Shown: piece after piece, positions 1 through 7,443 of the stretch | How the letters are laid out: every line of letters starts with the position of its first letter | Numbering within the stretch: the stretch's first letter is position 1 | Assembly (NCBI GenBank): GCA_019058135.1 | Contig: JAHLWE010000186.1 | Location: 1 to 10,515, forward strand | Direction: 5' to 3' | From: Promethearchaeota archaeon | Lineage (GTDB): Archaea; Asgardarchaeota; Lokiarchaeia; Sigyniarchaeales; SOKP01 | DNA: 10,515 bases | Position numbers and translations under genes: made by a program | The notes under the pieces: model-generated | Databases searched by the model: none | What the model was told of the DNA's origin: nothing | Seen by the model: only the letters and a program-made list of their open reading frames with translations

Positions 1-1
1 A

Positions 2-538
2 TATATTGTAGCGTTAATTGCAGCTATGATCATGGTTCTTGTAAATAATAAACGCGTAGAACGTCATTTAAAAGAAATTTTAAAAGAAATTAATTGGGAT
101 ATTATATTATTTTTTATTGCATTATTTGTAGTGGTTGGATGTTTGCAAATTGTTGGAATTTTTGATTTATTTCAATTGGGCGCATTACAAAATTTTGATG
201 AATACGTCGTATGTCTAATAATTTTATTGAGTGTAAGTTTATTGTCAGGATTATTAGCAAACACTCCAACAATGTTATTATTTTTACCAATTATTGATAG
301 TTTGATTGGAGATTATGGATTTTCACGTGTTCCCCTAATTTTTGCTTTATTAGTTGCGGTAAATTTGGGTGGTAATATTTTACCTCAAGGTGCTATGTGT
401 GATGTTTTTACTTTAAAGATGGCTCAAGAAAATAAAGTAGAAAATTTTACTTTTAAAAGATTATTAAAAAATGGTGCAATTTTTGCAGGAATTCATATCT
501 TAATTTCTTCTGTCTTCTTAATTTTTCTATGTTTATAG
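2..538 (+). CDS. ArsB/NhaD-superfamily ion transporter, C-terminal part (5' end outside the window)
   Basis: The reading frame is open from the first bases of the window, so the ATGs near position 26 are internal and the gene starts upstream. The 178 visible residues form a membrane protein tail: a helix end, a helix beginning after NWDIILFFIALF, a long hydrophobic stretch containing LLSGLLANTPTMLLFLP, another with NLGGNILPQG, and a last helix ending in FLIFLCL. The NWD-x-ILFF-x-ALF opening, the helix-breaking ANTPT segment and the NLGGN-x-x-P-x-G loop match the second half of the ArsB/NhaD (SLC13-like) ion transporter superfamily, where such discontinuous helices form the transport site. Substrate (sodium/proton, arsenite or a dicarboxylate) cannot be told from this part. 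The last 32 bases are repeated at 2923-2954. Confidence 0.75.
   Translation, partial: YIVALIAAMIMVLVNNKRVERHLKEILKEINWDIILFFIALFVVVGCLQIVGIFDLFQLGALQNFDEYVVCLIILLSVSLLSGLLANTPTMLLFLPIIDSLIGDYGFSRVPLIFALLVAVNLGGNILPQGAMCDVFTLKMAQENKVENFTFKRLLKNGAIFAGIHILISSVFLIFLCL
506..537 (+). repeat. Left copy of a 32-bp direct repeat (pair with 2923-2954)
   Basis: This stretch is the final coding sequence of the transporter, ending two bases into its stop codon. It matches 2923-2954 at 31 of 32 positions; the only difference is G at 512 against A at 2929. The similarity stops abruptly on both sides. The pair brackets the damaged LRR and methyltransferase segment. Confidence 0.8.
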
Positions 539-558
539 GATATATCAGTTGTGATGGG

Positions 559-633
559 TCATCCGTCAATTACATTGCTCAGATTTCTCAGTAAATACTC
601 AAATTTCTCCTTAGTCAGTTCAAATTCGGAGGG
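559..633 (-). pseudogene. Possible short coding remnant (C-terminal tail of an unknown protein)
   Basis: Reading minus from 633 to the TGA at 559-561 gives 24 codons with a protein-like composition, including FELTKEKFEYLLRNLSNVID, an amphipathic helix-like pattern. The codon before it is a stop (TAA, 634-636), there is no start codon, and no continuation was found. This could be the surviving 3' end of a gene deleted when the segment was rearranged. The family is not recognised, and the stretch is short enough that chance is possible. Confidence 0.2.
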
Positions 634-713
634 TTAATTTTTCCGAGAGATTAATGAAATAGTGAAAATGTTTAACGATTTTCTAATAAGTGATCCTTTA
701 ATCTTTAATATAT

Positions 714-1756
714 TTATTTTTTCATTCTTTTTTCTTGACAATATTTATCATATTTTTGCCCGTCGGTGCCGAATTTTTTCAGCAATCTTTTTTTGACGGA
801 TGTTTCTTTTAGATCTATATAATTTAGGTTGGTAAGATTTTCCAGCCCCTCAATCTTAGAGATTGGATTTTTATATAGATCTAATTTATTTAGATTAATA
901 AGTTTATCAAGGCATTTTATTTCCGTGATCGAATTAAAGGGCAAAAACAGTTTTTTTAAATTAATAAGTTTATCGAGACTTTTAATTTCCGAGATCTTAT
1001 TGTCCATAAGGTCTAATTCTTTTAGGTTAATGAGGTTATCGAGACCTTTAATCTCTGGAATATTATTAGAAGAAAGATCTATTTTTTTTAGATGTACTAA
1101 ATTATCTAACCCCTTAAGTTCGGTTATTCGGTTTGTTGCTATTTCCAATCTTTCAAGTTTCACGAGGTTCTCAAGCCCTTTAAATTCCGTTATCCGATTT
1201 CCAGACAGTTCTAGCTTCTTAATTCGGTTCGGTTCTCAAGCCCCTTTATCTCTGTAATTTTATTACCCCCCAAATCTAATTCTTCCAAATTTTCGAGTTT
1301 TTCGAGCCCCTTTATCTCAGTGATTTTATTTTCGGATAGGTCTAACCTTTTTAAGTTTATCAAGTTTTTCAGTCCTTTAATTTCTGAAATGTTATTACCG
1401 TTCATATCAAGAACTTTTAAGTCTCTGAGTTTTTCGAGCCCTTTTATCTTAGTAATATCGTCGATTCTCCTATAAGGAACGTCAAAATCAATATTTTTTT
1501 GATGCATTTCAGTTAAGGTCAATTGTTTTTTCCTACTCATAACACCGATTATTCTGTTTTCATACATAACAAAATCACCCTTAATCCCCCGTTCTTTTAT
1601 CTGTTCGGTTAAATAATCGTATGTTTCATCTCCTATGCGCTCTTTTTGATATTCCAGAATACTGAGAAATCCATATTCATAAAGATATTGTATCACGCTC
1701 CAAATAATATTATTTTCAAATTTAAGAAGAATAATAAGGATAAATCTAAAGATCAT
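714..1756 (-). pseudogene. SDS22-like leucine-rich repeat protein gene, broken by a one-base frameshift
   Basis: Two minus-strand frames, 1756-1211 and 1200s-714, are one gene. The first carries an N-terminal segment of about 90 residues and LRR units 1-3, then ends at a TAG (1211-1213). The second carries units 4-9 and a C-terminal cap with a basic tail (KRMKK). The units are 22 residues long on the pattern LxxLDLxxNxIxEIKGLxxLxN, the SDS22-type class, so the DNA has a 66-bp period. Adding one T on the minus strand between 1231 and 1230 restores GLENLNRIKKLELSGN exactly in register, giving about 347 residues. The N-terminal part (YDYLTEQIKERGIKGDF) resembles a small winged-helix/PCI-like module, but this is weak. 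LRR proteins of this class bind other proteins; no partner is visible. The true start is uncertain: coding similarity fades near 1700, where the opposing methyltransferase remnant begins. G+C looks higher than in the neighbours. Confidence 0.7.
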
Positions 1757-2905
1757 CTAATAAGAGTAATCGAATATAAACAAAGATCTGGCGAAGTTAA
1801 AGATATTATTAACAAAATTCAAAAGTTTCTTAATATTCCAATTTCGAAAGATTATATTTTTGAGAACGATTTTTTTAGATTTTTTTTTCAAAAAGGATTT
1901 CAGGATAATATATTTTGGTCTTTAATGACAAACGAAGAATTAAATTTAATTAATATAATAGAACAATCAACGATTAAATATGTTCCTTTAATTAAATTAG
2001 ATAAAACTCTAAAACAAAAAACTCTTTTTTTTTTTAGTTATCCTGATCAAGTACCAGTCAATCATTTATTAGATCTTAAGGATATCAAACAGCTTCAGTT
2101 AGATCCAAAAAACTTTATGAAATTAGATGGCTGGTATTATTCAAAAAATAACAAAACAAAATATTTAAAATTAAAACAAGTATTAAATGTCGGAGTAGGA
2201 ATGGTTACTGGATTTAAAGAAGCTTTTGAAGTGGATGAATTGTTTGTAGATACCTTAACTCTGGAAGAAAATGATTTTATTTTTAATTTTGTGAAAGGCA
2301 AATCCTGTAAGAGATTTTATACGGAAAATTTTAGCCAATTTATCTTTATTAATTCTATTAGAAATGACGAGAAATTAAAATCTAATTATATAAATATCCA
2401 CAAACACTTATTAAAATATAAAGAACCGTTGGAAGCAAGATATAAATCAAATTCAACAAAATGGTTTGAATGGGCTACAGTAAGAAATTACGATTTATTC
2501 GTAAATAATCTCAATAAAGAAAAAACTTTTGTTCCGTGTTTAGATAGACATAAAAAAAGTAGATTTTCATATTCCATCAAACCTGTTTTTGGATCTGGAG
2601 ATGTATTAACAATTGTTAAGAAGAATTACCCAAAAATTAGAGAAAGTTTAAAATATATCTGTACTTGGTTAAATTCCTCAAAAATTAGGAAATGGTATGA
2701 ATTAAAAGGCTCTAAAAGAGGGCATAGAACTGCATTTACTCAAACTAGAGTTGAAGAAATTCCAATAAAATTAATTAATTGGGATAATTCAAATGAAGTC
2801 GATATCTATAATGGGATAATTAAGAAAGTAGATAGAATTTTAACAAATAAAGAAATGAGTTCGGAAGAAGGAGATATCGAAGAGTTAATTAATCAACTAT
2901 TATAA
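1693..2905 (+). pseudogene. C-terminal fragment of an N6-adenine DNA methyltransferase (TaqI/type IIG-like specificity part)
   Basis: The frame is open from 1646, but family-like sequence starts near 1693. First comes the end of the methyltransferase core (APNNIIFKFKK, then an IEYKQR strand). Next is a target-recognition region with VGVGMVTGFKEAF (about 2190-2225), KYKEPLEARY, KWFEWATVRNYDL, TFVPCLDRH and WLNSSKIRKWYELKG, ending in the EEIPIKL motif (about 2751-2771). This order is typical of the C-terminal specificity domain of TaqI-like, type IIG and related adenine methylases, which reads the DNA target. The SAM-binding motif and the catalytic [N/D]PP[Y/F] motif, which lie upstream in the family, are absent, because the DNA there is the 5' part of the opposing LRR gene. 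About 400 residues remain of a family usually 500-1200 long. It should not methylate DNA by itself. Confidence 0.72.
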
Positions 2906-2922
2906 AAGATTATTAAATAATC

Positions 2923-2954
2923 TCTTCTATCTTCTTAATTTTTCTATGTTTATA
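2923..2954 (+). repeat. Right copy of a 32-bp direct repeat (pair with 506-537)
   Basis: This non-coding copy of the transporter's last codons lies 17 bp after the methyltransferase stop codon and matches 506-537 at 31 of 32 positions. No more of the transporter gene is detectable on either side. It marks the right border of the rearranged segment. Confidence 0.8.
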
Positions 2955-3045
2955 TTATGGATGAGATTTTTTTATAAGTTTAACATAACTTTTTATTATT
3001 AAAAACTAAAAATTATTTAAAATATTTTTTTAAAAGTTGGCATAT

Positions 3046-3549
3046 ATGAATAAAATAGGATTTTGCTCAGGAATTTTAAGTATTATTATTAGTTTTCTTC
3101 AGTCTATTCCTTTAGGAATTTACTTCGACTCTGGAATTTCTTCTTATACGTCAATTTCACTAAGTATGTTCAGTAATAACAATGTCGATTTTTTTATCTG
3201 GGGAACTATCGATCAATCAACATTAGTGGTTCAATCATGGTTAGAAGTTAATTTAATTAGTTTCTTCATGTTAAATCTCTTTATGATAATTACTGGAATT
3301 ATAACGATAGTTGGAAGTACAATGGAAAAAATGTCAGGGAAGGCAATAATGTCCCTTAATTCATTATTAATACTTATTGTAATCATTTATATCTCAATCT
3401 TTATACCGCTAAATAGTATTGAATTTATTGGTATTACAATAGATTTCATGGGTTTATTCACCTCTCTTGGAAATGGTTATTATATATTAATAATTAATTT
3501 TATACTCGCTTTAATTGCCATACGCAGTCATCCCCTTGAGACCGAATAA
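3046..3549 (+). CDS. Four-helix membrane protein of unknown function (paralogue 1)
   Basis: The predicted protein has 167 residues. I take the ATG at 3046, giving MNKIGFCSGIL, rather than the in-frame TTG at 3037, because the downstream paralogue starts at the matching place (MKLRKTGFAAGFL). Four hydrophobic segments are visible: about residues 5-27, 70-92, 103-126 and 145-162. An extracytoplasmic-looking loop between the first two contains NNNVDFFIWG, matched by INNVEYFSWG in the paralogue; a GYY motif precedes the last helix in both. No enzyme motif or metal site was seen and the family is not recognised. It lies 44 bp upstream of its paralogue on the same strand, so the two are probably co-transcribed and may form a heteromer (inference). 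No Shine-Dalgarno sequence precedes this start. Confidence 0.75.
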   Translation: MNKIGFCSGILSIIISFLQSIPLGIYFDSGISSYTSISLSMFSNNNVDFFIWGTIDQSTLVVQSWLEVNLISFFMLNLFMIITGIITIVGSTMEKMSGKAIMSLNSLLILIVIIYISIFIPLNSIEFIGITIDFMGLFTSLGNGYYILIINFILALIAIRSHPLETE

Positions 3550-3579
3550 ATATAAAGTAAATCAAAAGTAGAATATGTT

Positions 3580-3583
3580 GGAG
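3580..3583 (+). promoter_or_regulatory. Ribosome binding site (GGAG) for the second membrane protein
   Basis: GGAG lies 10 bases before the ATG at 3594. The same motif and spacing occur before the GTG at 4598, which supports both start choices. Confidence 0.5.
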
Positions 3584-3593
3584 AAAATTTAAA

Positions 3594-4073
3594 ATGAAAT
3601 TAAGAAAAACTGGATTTGCAGCTGGATTCCTTTCAATAATATTAGCGTTTATTGCAGGGGCTCCATTTAGTTTTTCATATGAGACAGCTAATTCCATCTT
3701 AAATTTTTCAATTTTGATTATTAATAATGTAGAATACTTTTCTTGGGGCTATATTTCTAATAATATTGGATATACATCACTCGGATTTAATTCGATTGAA
3801 AATCTCATAGCAATATCTATTTGGTTGCTGTTTGCTTTACCTGGATTGTTTGGAATAATGGCATCTTCCCCTAAATCAATTCCTGAACATTCAAAAAAAT
3901 TATTTAAGCTTAATGTTTTATTTATATTTTTAATCTTGTTTATTTATACTTTAAATTGGATATTAATCATATTTACTAGCTCGTCTTCTGCATTTTTTGG
4001 ATTTGGATACTATTTTCTATATATAATCCTTGTTCTAAATATAATTTCGATAAAAATTTTGAAAAAGTCATAA
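3594..4073 (+). CDS. Four-helix membrane protein of unknown function (paralogue 2)
   Basis: The product is 159 residues and is a diverged tandem duplicate of the gene just upstream. They share the N-terminal pattern (basic residues, then TGFAAGFLSIIL against IGFCSGILSIII), the loop motif INNVEYFSWG, a small-residue turn after helix 2 (MASSPKS), and GYY before helix 4. Helices lie near residues 6-27, 65-88, 102-124 and 135-154. The C-terminus ends in a basic KILKKS tail, probably cytoplasmic. The ATG is supported by GGAG 10 bases upstream. Only helix positions and a few motifs are conserved between the copies, which suggests an old duplication kept by selection. Function is unknown. Confidence 0.78.
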   Translation: MKLRKTGFAAGFLSIILAFIAGAPFSFSYETANSILNFSILIINNVEYFSWGYISNNIGYTSLGFNSIENLIAISIWLLFALPGLFGIMASSPKSIPEHSKKLFKLNVLFIFLILFIYTLNWILIIFTSSSSAFFGFGYYFLYIILVLNIISIKILKKS

Positions 4074-4132
4074 AAAAACCTTTTCTAAATTAACTCATTT
4101 TCTTGAAAATTTTTAAAAAAAGAAATACGTTA

Positions 4133-4477
4133 TTATAAAGATTTATAATCTGTGAAAGCTGCTCGAGCTAATCCAACATAATTATCCGAAATCTTGTAAT
4201 AATTTATATTATTTGTAGATCTTCTAATTAAAAAATTTGAATCTATTTTCTTTCTTAATGAAGTCATCATTGTACTTAATGTTACCACGCCAATATAACC
4301 AAATCGTTTTGCAAACCGAACCAATTCATTCTCTGAATGCCAATTACCGTCTAACATAATTTCTATAAGCTTATTTTTTCTGGCATCTTTAATTCTTTGA
4401 ATACGACTTAATAACATTGTGTAATTAGGTTTATAATATATATCCTCAATTGAAGATAAATCATCAATATTATCCAT
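4133..4477 (-). CDS. Small winged-helix DNA-binding protein
   Basis: The product is 114 residues. After a polar N-terminal helix region, residues 35-95 read as a winged helix: helix 1 RKNKLIEIMLDGNWHSENEL, helix 2 VRFAKRFGYIG, recognition helix VTLSTMMTSLRKKI, then a basic wing FLIRRSTNNINYYKIS. The LDGNWHSENEL turn is the usual opening of archaeal winged-helix regulators. No ligand-binding domain is attached, so it is probably a simple transcription factor. It is transcribed away from the uncharacterised gene at 4598 across a 120-bp A+T-rich spacer, where it could regulate both itself and that gene (inference). Its 3' end converges on the membrane protein pair, 59 bp away. Confidence 0.68.
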   Translation of the reverse strand: MDNIDDLSSIEDIYYKPNYTMLLSRIQRIKDARKNKLIEIMLDGNWHSENELVRFAKRFGYIGVVTLSTMMTSLRKKIDSNFLIRRSTNNINYYKISDNYVGLARAAFTDYKSL

Positions 4478-4510
4478 TTTTTTTTCAAGACCACTAATAT
4501 AGAATTAAAA

Positions 4511-4527
4511 TTAAATATAAATAAATT
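4511..4527 (-). promoter_or_regulatory. Candidate archaeal TATA box for the winged-helix gene
   Basis: On the minus strand 4521-4514 reads TTTATATT, close to the archaeal TATA consensus. An archaeal start site lies about 26 bp downstream of the box centre, near 4491, which would leave a leader of about 14 bases before the ATG at 4477. The spacer is so A+T-rich that similar strings are common, so position is the main support. Confidence 0.3.
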
Positions 4528-4583
4528 GTAAAAAAATTAAAAATAAGATAATATTCAGATATTACAATTGATTTTACATAATT

Positions 4584-4587
4584 GGAG
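4584..4587 (+). promoter_or_regulatory. Ribosome binding site (GGAG) that decides the GTG start at 4598
   Basis: GGAG stands 10 bases before the GTG at 4598, the same spacing as at 3580/3594. The alternative in-frame TTG at 4568 lies upstream of this motif and has none of its own, so the GTG is preferred. Confidence 0.5.
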
Positions 4588-4597
4588 TGTTAAAAAA

Positions 4598-5179
4598 GTG
4601 TCTGAGAAAGTTAATAATATAAAATTTATTATTAGATTAAAAGATTATATTGAAAATGAAGAAAATTTTAAACATTTGTTTGAAATTCAACTTGCTCCAC
4701 CAGGTTTAAAGAATTTCAAACCTAGATTTAATTTTGACAAAGGCGGGACTCTTTTAGTTGGTGATTTAGTTCTAAATATTGAAGAAGAACAGTATTTGGA
4801 AAGTCATCCCTTTCCCGAATGGGTCGTGCAATTAATATCAAAAGAGAAGCCAATAGGAAAACCCTATTTAATTGTTCCCAATTTGCCCAATCGATTCATC
4901 TCTAAATTAAATAAAATGAATTATATAAAGAGAATTTCAAAAATTGAAGAAATGATTAATAGCTTAACAGCTGATGATTTAATTGCATTTGAATATCAAA
5001 TTGGTGTCAATATAAAAATAAATGCTAATGTTCCTCACACTTTTATAGCCAAAATTGCACCTGAAAAACATGAAAAACCTCCTTATCTTCAAGTATATGA
5101 ACCCAACCTCAAAATATTTAATGAAGTGCTGAAATTTAAAACGCCCTACTATAAATTACCATTTAAGATAAGAATTTAA
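4598..5179 (+). CDS. Uncharacterised protein, source of the decayed copy at 8095-8221
   Basis: From the GTG start the product is 193 residues (203 from the TTG at 4568). It begins MSEKVNNIKFIIRLKDYIEN and appears soluble, with no membrane segment or signal peptide. It alternates short beta-like strands with proline-rich turns: FEIQLAPPGLKNF (28-40), GGTLLVGDLVLNIEE (49-63), PYLIVPNLPNRF (89-100), an amphipathic helix near 105-123, FIAKIAPEKHEKPPYLQVYE (149-168) and a basic C-terminus. No nucleotide-binding loop, cysteine pairs or catalytic motif was found and the family is not recognised. It is probably a real protein, since part of it (residues 126-168) recurs as a mutated fragment at 8095-8221. 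It sits alone, divergent from a winged-helix gene and followed by a 344-bp spacer. Confidence 0.68.
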   Translation: MSEKVNNIKFIIRLKDYIENEENFKHLFEIQLAPPGLKNFKPRFNFDKGGTLLVGDLVLNIEEEQYLESHPFPEWVVQLISKEKPIGKPYLIVPNLPNRFISKLNKMNYIKRISKIEEMINSLTADDLIAFEYQIGVNIKINANVPHTFIAKIAPEKHEKPPYLQVYEPNLKIFNEVLKFKTPYYKLPFKIRI

Positions 5180-5514
5180 TTAATTTTTTTGCTACAATAA
5201 ATTCTCAGGAATTTAATGATTTCCTTGCGCGCTTTACATTCTAATCATTTTCTTATCATCCAAGAGAATATTTTTGTATAGAAAGAACTTTAAATTTAAT
5301 AACTAAACAAGTATTAAAGTATTGATTTAAACTATGCCCAAATGTCAATGCCGGTGGATCATTTCTATAATTTTTTTAAGTGATTAAATATTTTTTAAAT
5401 AATAGATAAGTGATTTCAGATTATTGGGATAAAATTATAATTACTAAACCTTAAAATCTTATAGAAAATTATCTTTAGTTCTTAATATCATACAACAATG
5501 GAATATTTTAAGAA
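5180..5514. other. Long A+T-rich spacer without a gene
   Basis: Stops are frequent in all frames and no RNA gene is apparent. Its left end holds a match to the actin gene tail (5192-5221). The middle (5330-5360) is locally less A+T-rich but shows no recognisable motif, and an AAGTGATT word occurs twice (about 5379 and 5408). The right end must contain the promoter of the flavoenzyme gene, but no TATA box stands out from the background. Confidence 0.4.
5192..5221 (-). pseudogene. Possible remnant of an actin gene 3' end
   Basis: Read on the minus strand this gives N-H-stop-I-P-E-N-L-L-stop, matching the actin-family gene's last codons N-D-E-I-P-E-N-L-L-stop at 9842-9871. All five differences in 30 bases are single substitutions (GAT to CAT, GAA to TAA, GAA to GAG, TTA to TTG, TAA to TAG), and the terminal stop falls in register. 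Similarity does not extend upstream. It could be a scrap of a duplicated actin gene, or chance in A+T-rich DNA. Confidence 0.3.
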
Positions 5515-5523
5515 TTGATTTAT

Positions 5524-7443
5524 ATGAAACTATTAGAACCTTTACTAATAAATAAATTAGAGATTCGAAATCGCATTATAATGCCTGCAATGGAAACAAA
5601 TTTAGGTAATAAGAAAGGGGAAATTACAGAAAAGCTTATGAAATGGTATGAATTAAGAGCGAAGGGTGGAGTCGGATTAATTATTGTAGAACCAGCTTAT
5701 TTTGAGAAAAGAGGTAGTAGTACTAAACATATGCTTAGCATTTCAAGCGACAATAAGATTGAAGGTTTTGCTAAATTGACAAAATTAATAAAAAAGTATG
5801 GAGCAGCCGTTTTATTACAAATATATCATGCTGGAGCTCAATCTCCCTCCATGATAACAAAAAGTTTGCCTGTTTCACCTTCTGGTGTTCCTTGCAAATT
5901 AACGACAGATCAACCATTAGTGTTAAGTAAGCGAGAGATACATGAAATTATAAAGGGATTCACAGATGCTTCAGATAGAGCAAAAAAGGCATCTTTTGAT
6001 GGGGTTGAAATTCATGCTGGGCATGGATACCTATTAAACCAATTCCTTTCAGAGAAAGATAACAAACGAACGGACGAATATGGTGGTAGTTTAGAAAATC
6101 GAGCAAGAGCATTAATCGAAACATTAACTGCAGTTAAAGAGAGATGTGGTAAAGATTTCATAGTGTCTTATCGTTTAAATGGTAACGATTACATAGAGAG
6201 GGGCTTGGAAGTTGAGGAAACAGCTAAAGTTGCCAAAATGTTAGAGGATACTGGAGTTGATCTCGTCCATATTTCAGCTGGTATTTTTGATTCAAAAGGA
6301 TATCCAACTGTGCCTTATATGAATTATCCAAGAGGTGTTTTTTCAGAATACGCTGCAAGAATCAAAAAGGAATTAGCTAGAACGCCCGTCGTTGCAGTTG
6401 GAAGAATAAATACTCCCGAAATTGCGGAAAAGATTTTACAAGAAGGAAAAGCAGATTTAGAAGCTATTGGCAGGGGATTAATAGCAGATCCTTATTTTAT
6501 AGTGAAATTAAAAGAAGGTAAAAGAAATTTAATTAGGATCTGTATGGGTTGTAATACCTGTTTAAACCGAATATTAGGTATGAAATCTGTTGCTTGTGCA
6601 ATAAATCCTAATGTAATTGCCTCTGATGAAGATTTTAAAAATGCAAAAGGAAAGAAAAAGGTACTAATAATCGGATCTGGCCCAGGAGGGCTTGAGGCAG
6701 CTAGAGTTTCAAAGTTAAGGGGTCATTATGTATTATTAATTGATAAAGGGGATAAAATTGGAGGCACAATGAATCTTGCAAAAGTGGCTCCTATGAAGGC
6801 TGAAGTTGGTAATGCCATTGTGTTTTATAAGAATATATTAAAAGAATTATCAGTGGAAATTCGTTTAAATACAGAATTTTCGCAAGAAATAATTAGCGAA
6901 TTTAAACCAGATGTTGCAATTTTAGCAACTGGATCTGTTCCTTTTATACCACCGATAAAAGGATTAAATCAAACTTCTTATTATGTGTACGATGAAGTTC
7001 TTAAAGGTAAAATACCAGATGGGGAGAAAATAGCAATTGTGGGTGGAGGAATGGTGGGTTTAGAAGTTGCAGAATATTTATCACACTTGAATAAATCTAT
7101 AACCATTATTGAAATGTTGCAAAGAATTGGTATGAACGTCTATGCGTTTGTAGGAAAGGAAGTAATTCCAATAATCGAAGAGGATAAAAATATCAAGATT
7201 TATGTAAATACAAAAGTTGAGGAAATCCAAGATTACAAGCTTATCGGTGTAAATAAGAATGGGACTATTATTAAGATTAAGTTTGACGATTTAATAATTA
7301 CTATGGGCGCCCAGCCAAATTGTGAAATTGAACAGGAGGTAAAAAATCTTGTGCCTGAAGTATTTTTAATTGGAGATTGTAAAAAAATAAGAAAAATTTT
7401 TGATGCTGTAGAAGAAGGCTACAAAATTGCTCTTAAAATATAA
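5524..7443 (+). CDS. Old-yellow-enzyme family FMN/4Fe-4S/FAD reductase (2,4-dienoyl-CoA reductase-like)
   Basis: The product is 639 residues from the ATG at 5524 (an in-frame TTG at 5515 is less likely, since MKLLEPLLINKLEIRNRI is the usual family start). Residues 1-330 are the FMN-binding TIM barrel, with H164-A-G-H167-GYLLNQFLS, then TDEYGGS and ENRARALIE. A cluster site follows: C340-x2-C343-x2-C346-x11-C358. Then come a Rossmann FAD site (G384-S-G-P-G-G389), a second dinucleotide fold for NAD(P)H (G507-G-G-M-V-G512), and a C-terminal FLIGD motif near an FAD contact. Length and order match E. coli FadH (672), trimethylamine dehydrogenase and BaiCD-type enzymes, which pass electrons from NAD(P)H via FAD and 4Fe-4S to FMN to reduce an activated C=C bond. 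The C-x2-C-x2-C spacing is that of trimethylamine dehydrogenase; FadH has C-x2-C-x3-C. The substrate is not determinable: enoyl-CoA, enoate or other. It is cytoplasmic, monocistronic, and overlaps the convergent gene by 11 bp. Confidence 0.9.
   Translation: MKLLEPLLINKLEIRNRIIMPAMETNLGNKKGEITEKLMKWYELRAKGGVGLIIVEPAYFEKRGSSTKHMLSISSDNKIEGFAKLTKLIKKYGAAVLLQIYHAGAQSPSMITKSLPVSPSGVPCKLTTDQPLVLSKREIHEIIKGFTDASDRAKKASFDGVEIHAGHGYLLNQFLSEKDNKRTDEYGGSLENRARALIETLTAVKERCGKDFIVSYRLNGNDYIERGLEVEETAKVAKMLEDTGVDLVHISAGIFDSKGYPTVPYMNYPRGVFSEYAARIKKELARTPVVAVGRINTPEIAEKILQEGKADLEAIGRGLIADPYFIVKLKEGKRNLIRICMGCNTCLNRILGMKSVACAINPNVIASDEDFKNAKGKKKVLIIGSGPGGLEAARVSKLRGHYVLLIDKGDKIGGTMNLAKVAPMKAEVGNAIVFYKNILKELSVEIRLNTEFSQEIISEFKPDVAILATGSVPFIPPIKGLNQTSYYVYDEVLKGKIPDGEKIAIVGGGMVGLEVAEYLSHLNKSITIIEMLQRIGMNVYAFVGKEVIPIIEEDKNIKIYVNTKVEEIQDYKLIGVNKNGTIIKIKFDDLIITMGAQPNCEIEQEVKNLVPEVFLIGDCKKIRKIFDAVEEGYKIALKI

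Noticed and set aside
829..1257. Open plus-strand frame of 142 codons over the LRR gene
   Set aside because: It is the antisense mirror of the LRR repeats: the repeated SLSR/LISEI pattern is the reverse complement of the 66-bp units.
714..1450. 66-bp periodic DNA that could be taken for a tandem array or CRISPR
   Set aside because: The period equals 22 codons of the LRR, units diverge at wobble positions, and there are no conserved repeats separated by unique spacers.
1646..2905. A complete restriction-modification or phage-defence gene
   Set aside because: SAM-binding and NPPY-type catalytic motifs are missing, no restriction, BREX or DISARM partner is present, and the 5' part is replaced by another gene.
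3500..3697. Minus-strand frame of 65 codons across the two membrane genes
   Set aside because: It lies antisense to two well-supported genes and has no protein-like domain pattern.
4096..4125. Weak TTTCTT/AAGAAA inverted repeat between convergent genes as a terminator
   Set aside because: The stem is 6 bp and almost all A/T, expected often in DNA of this composition.
4598..5179. Ubiquitin-conjugating (E2/RWD-like) fold for the unrecognised protein
   Set aside because: Proline-rich beta turns were suggestive, but there is no HPN motif, no catalytic cysteine and no matching strand order.
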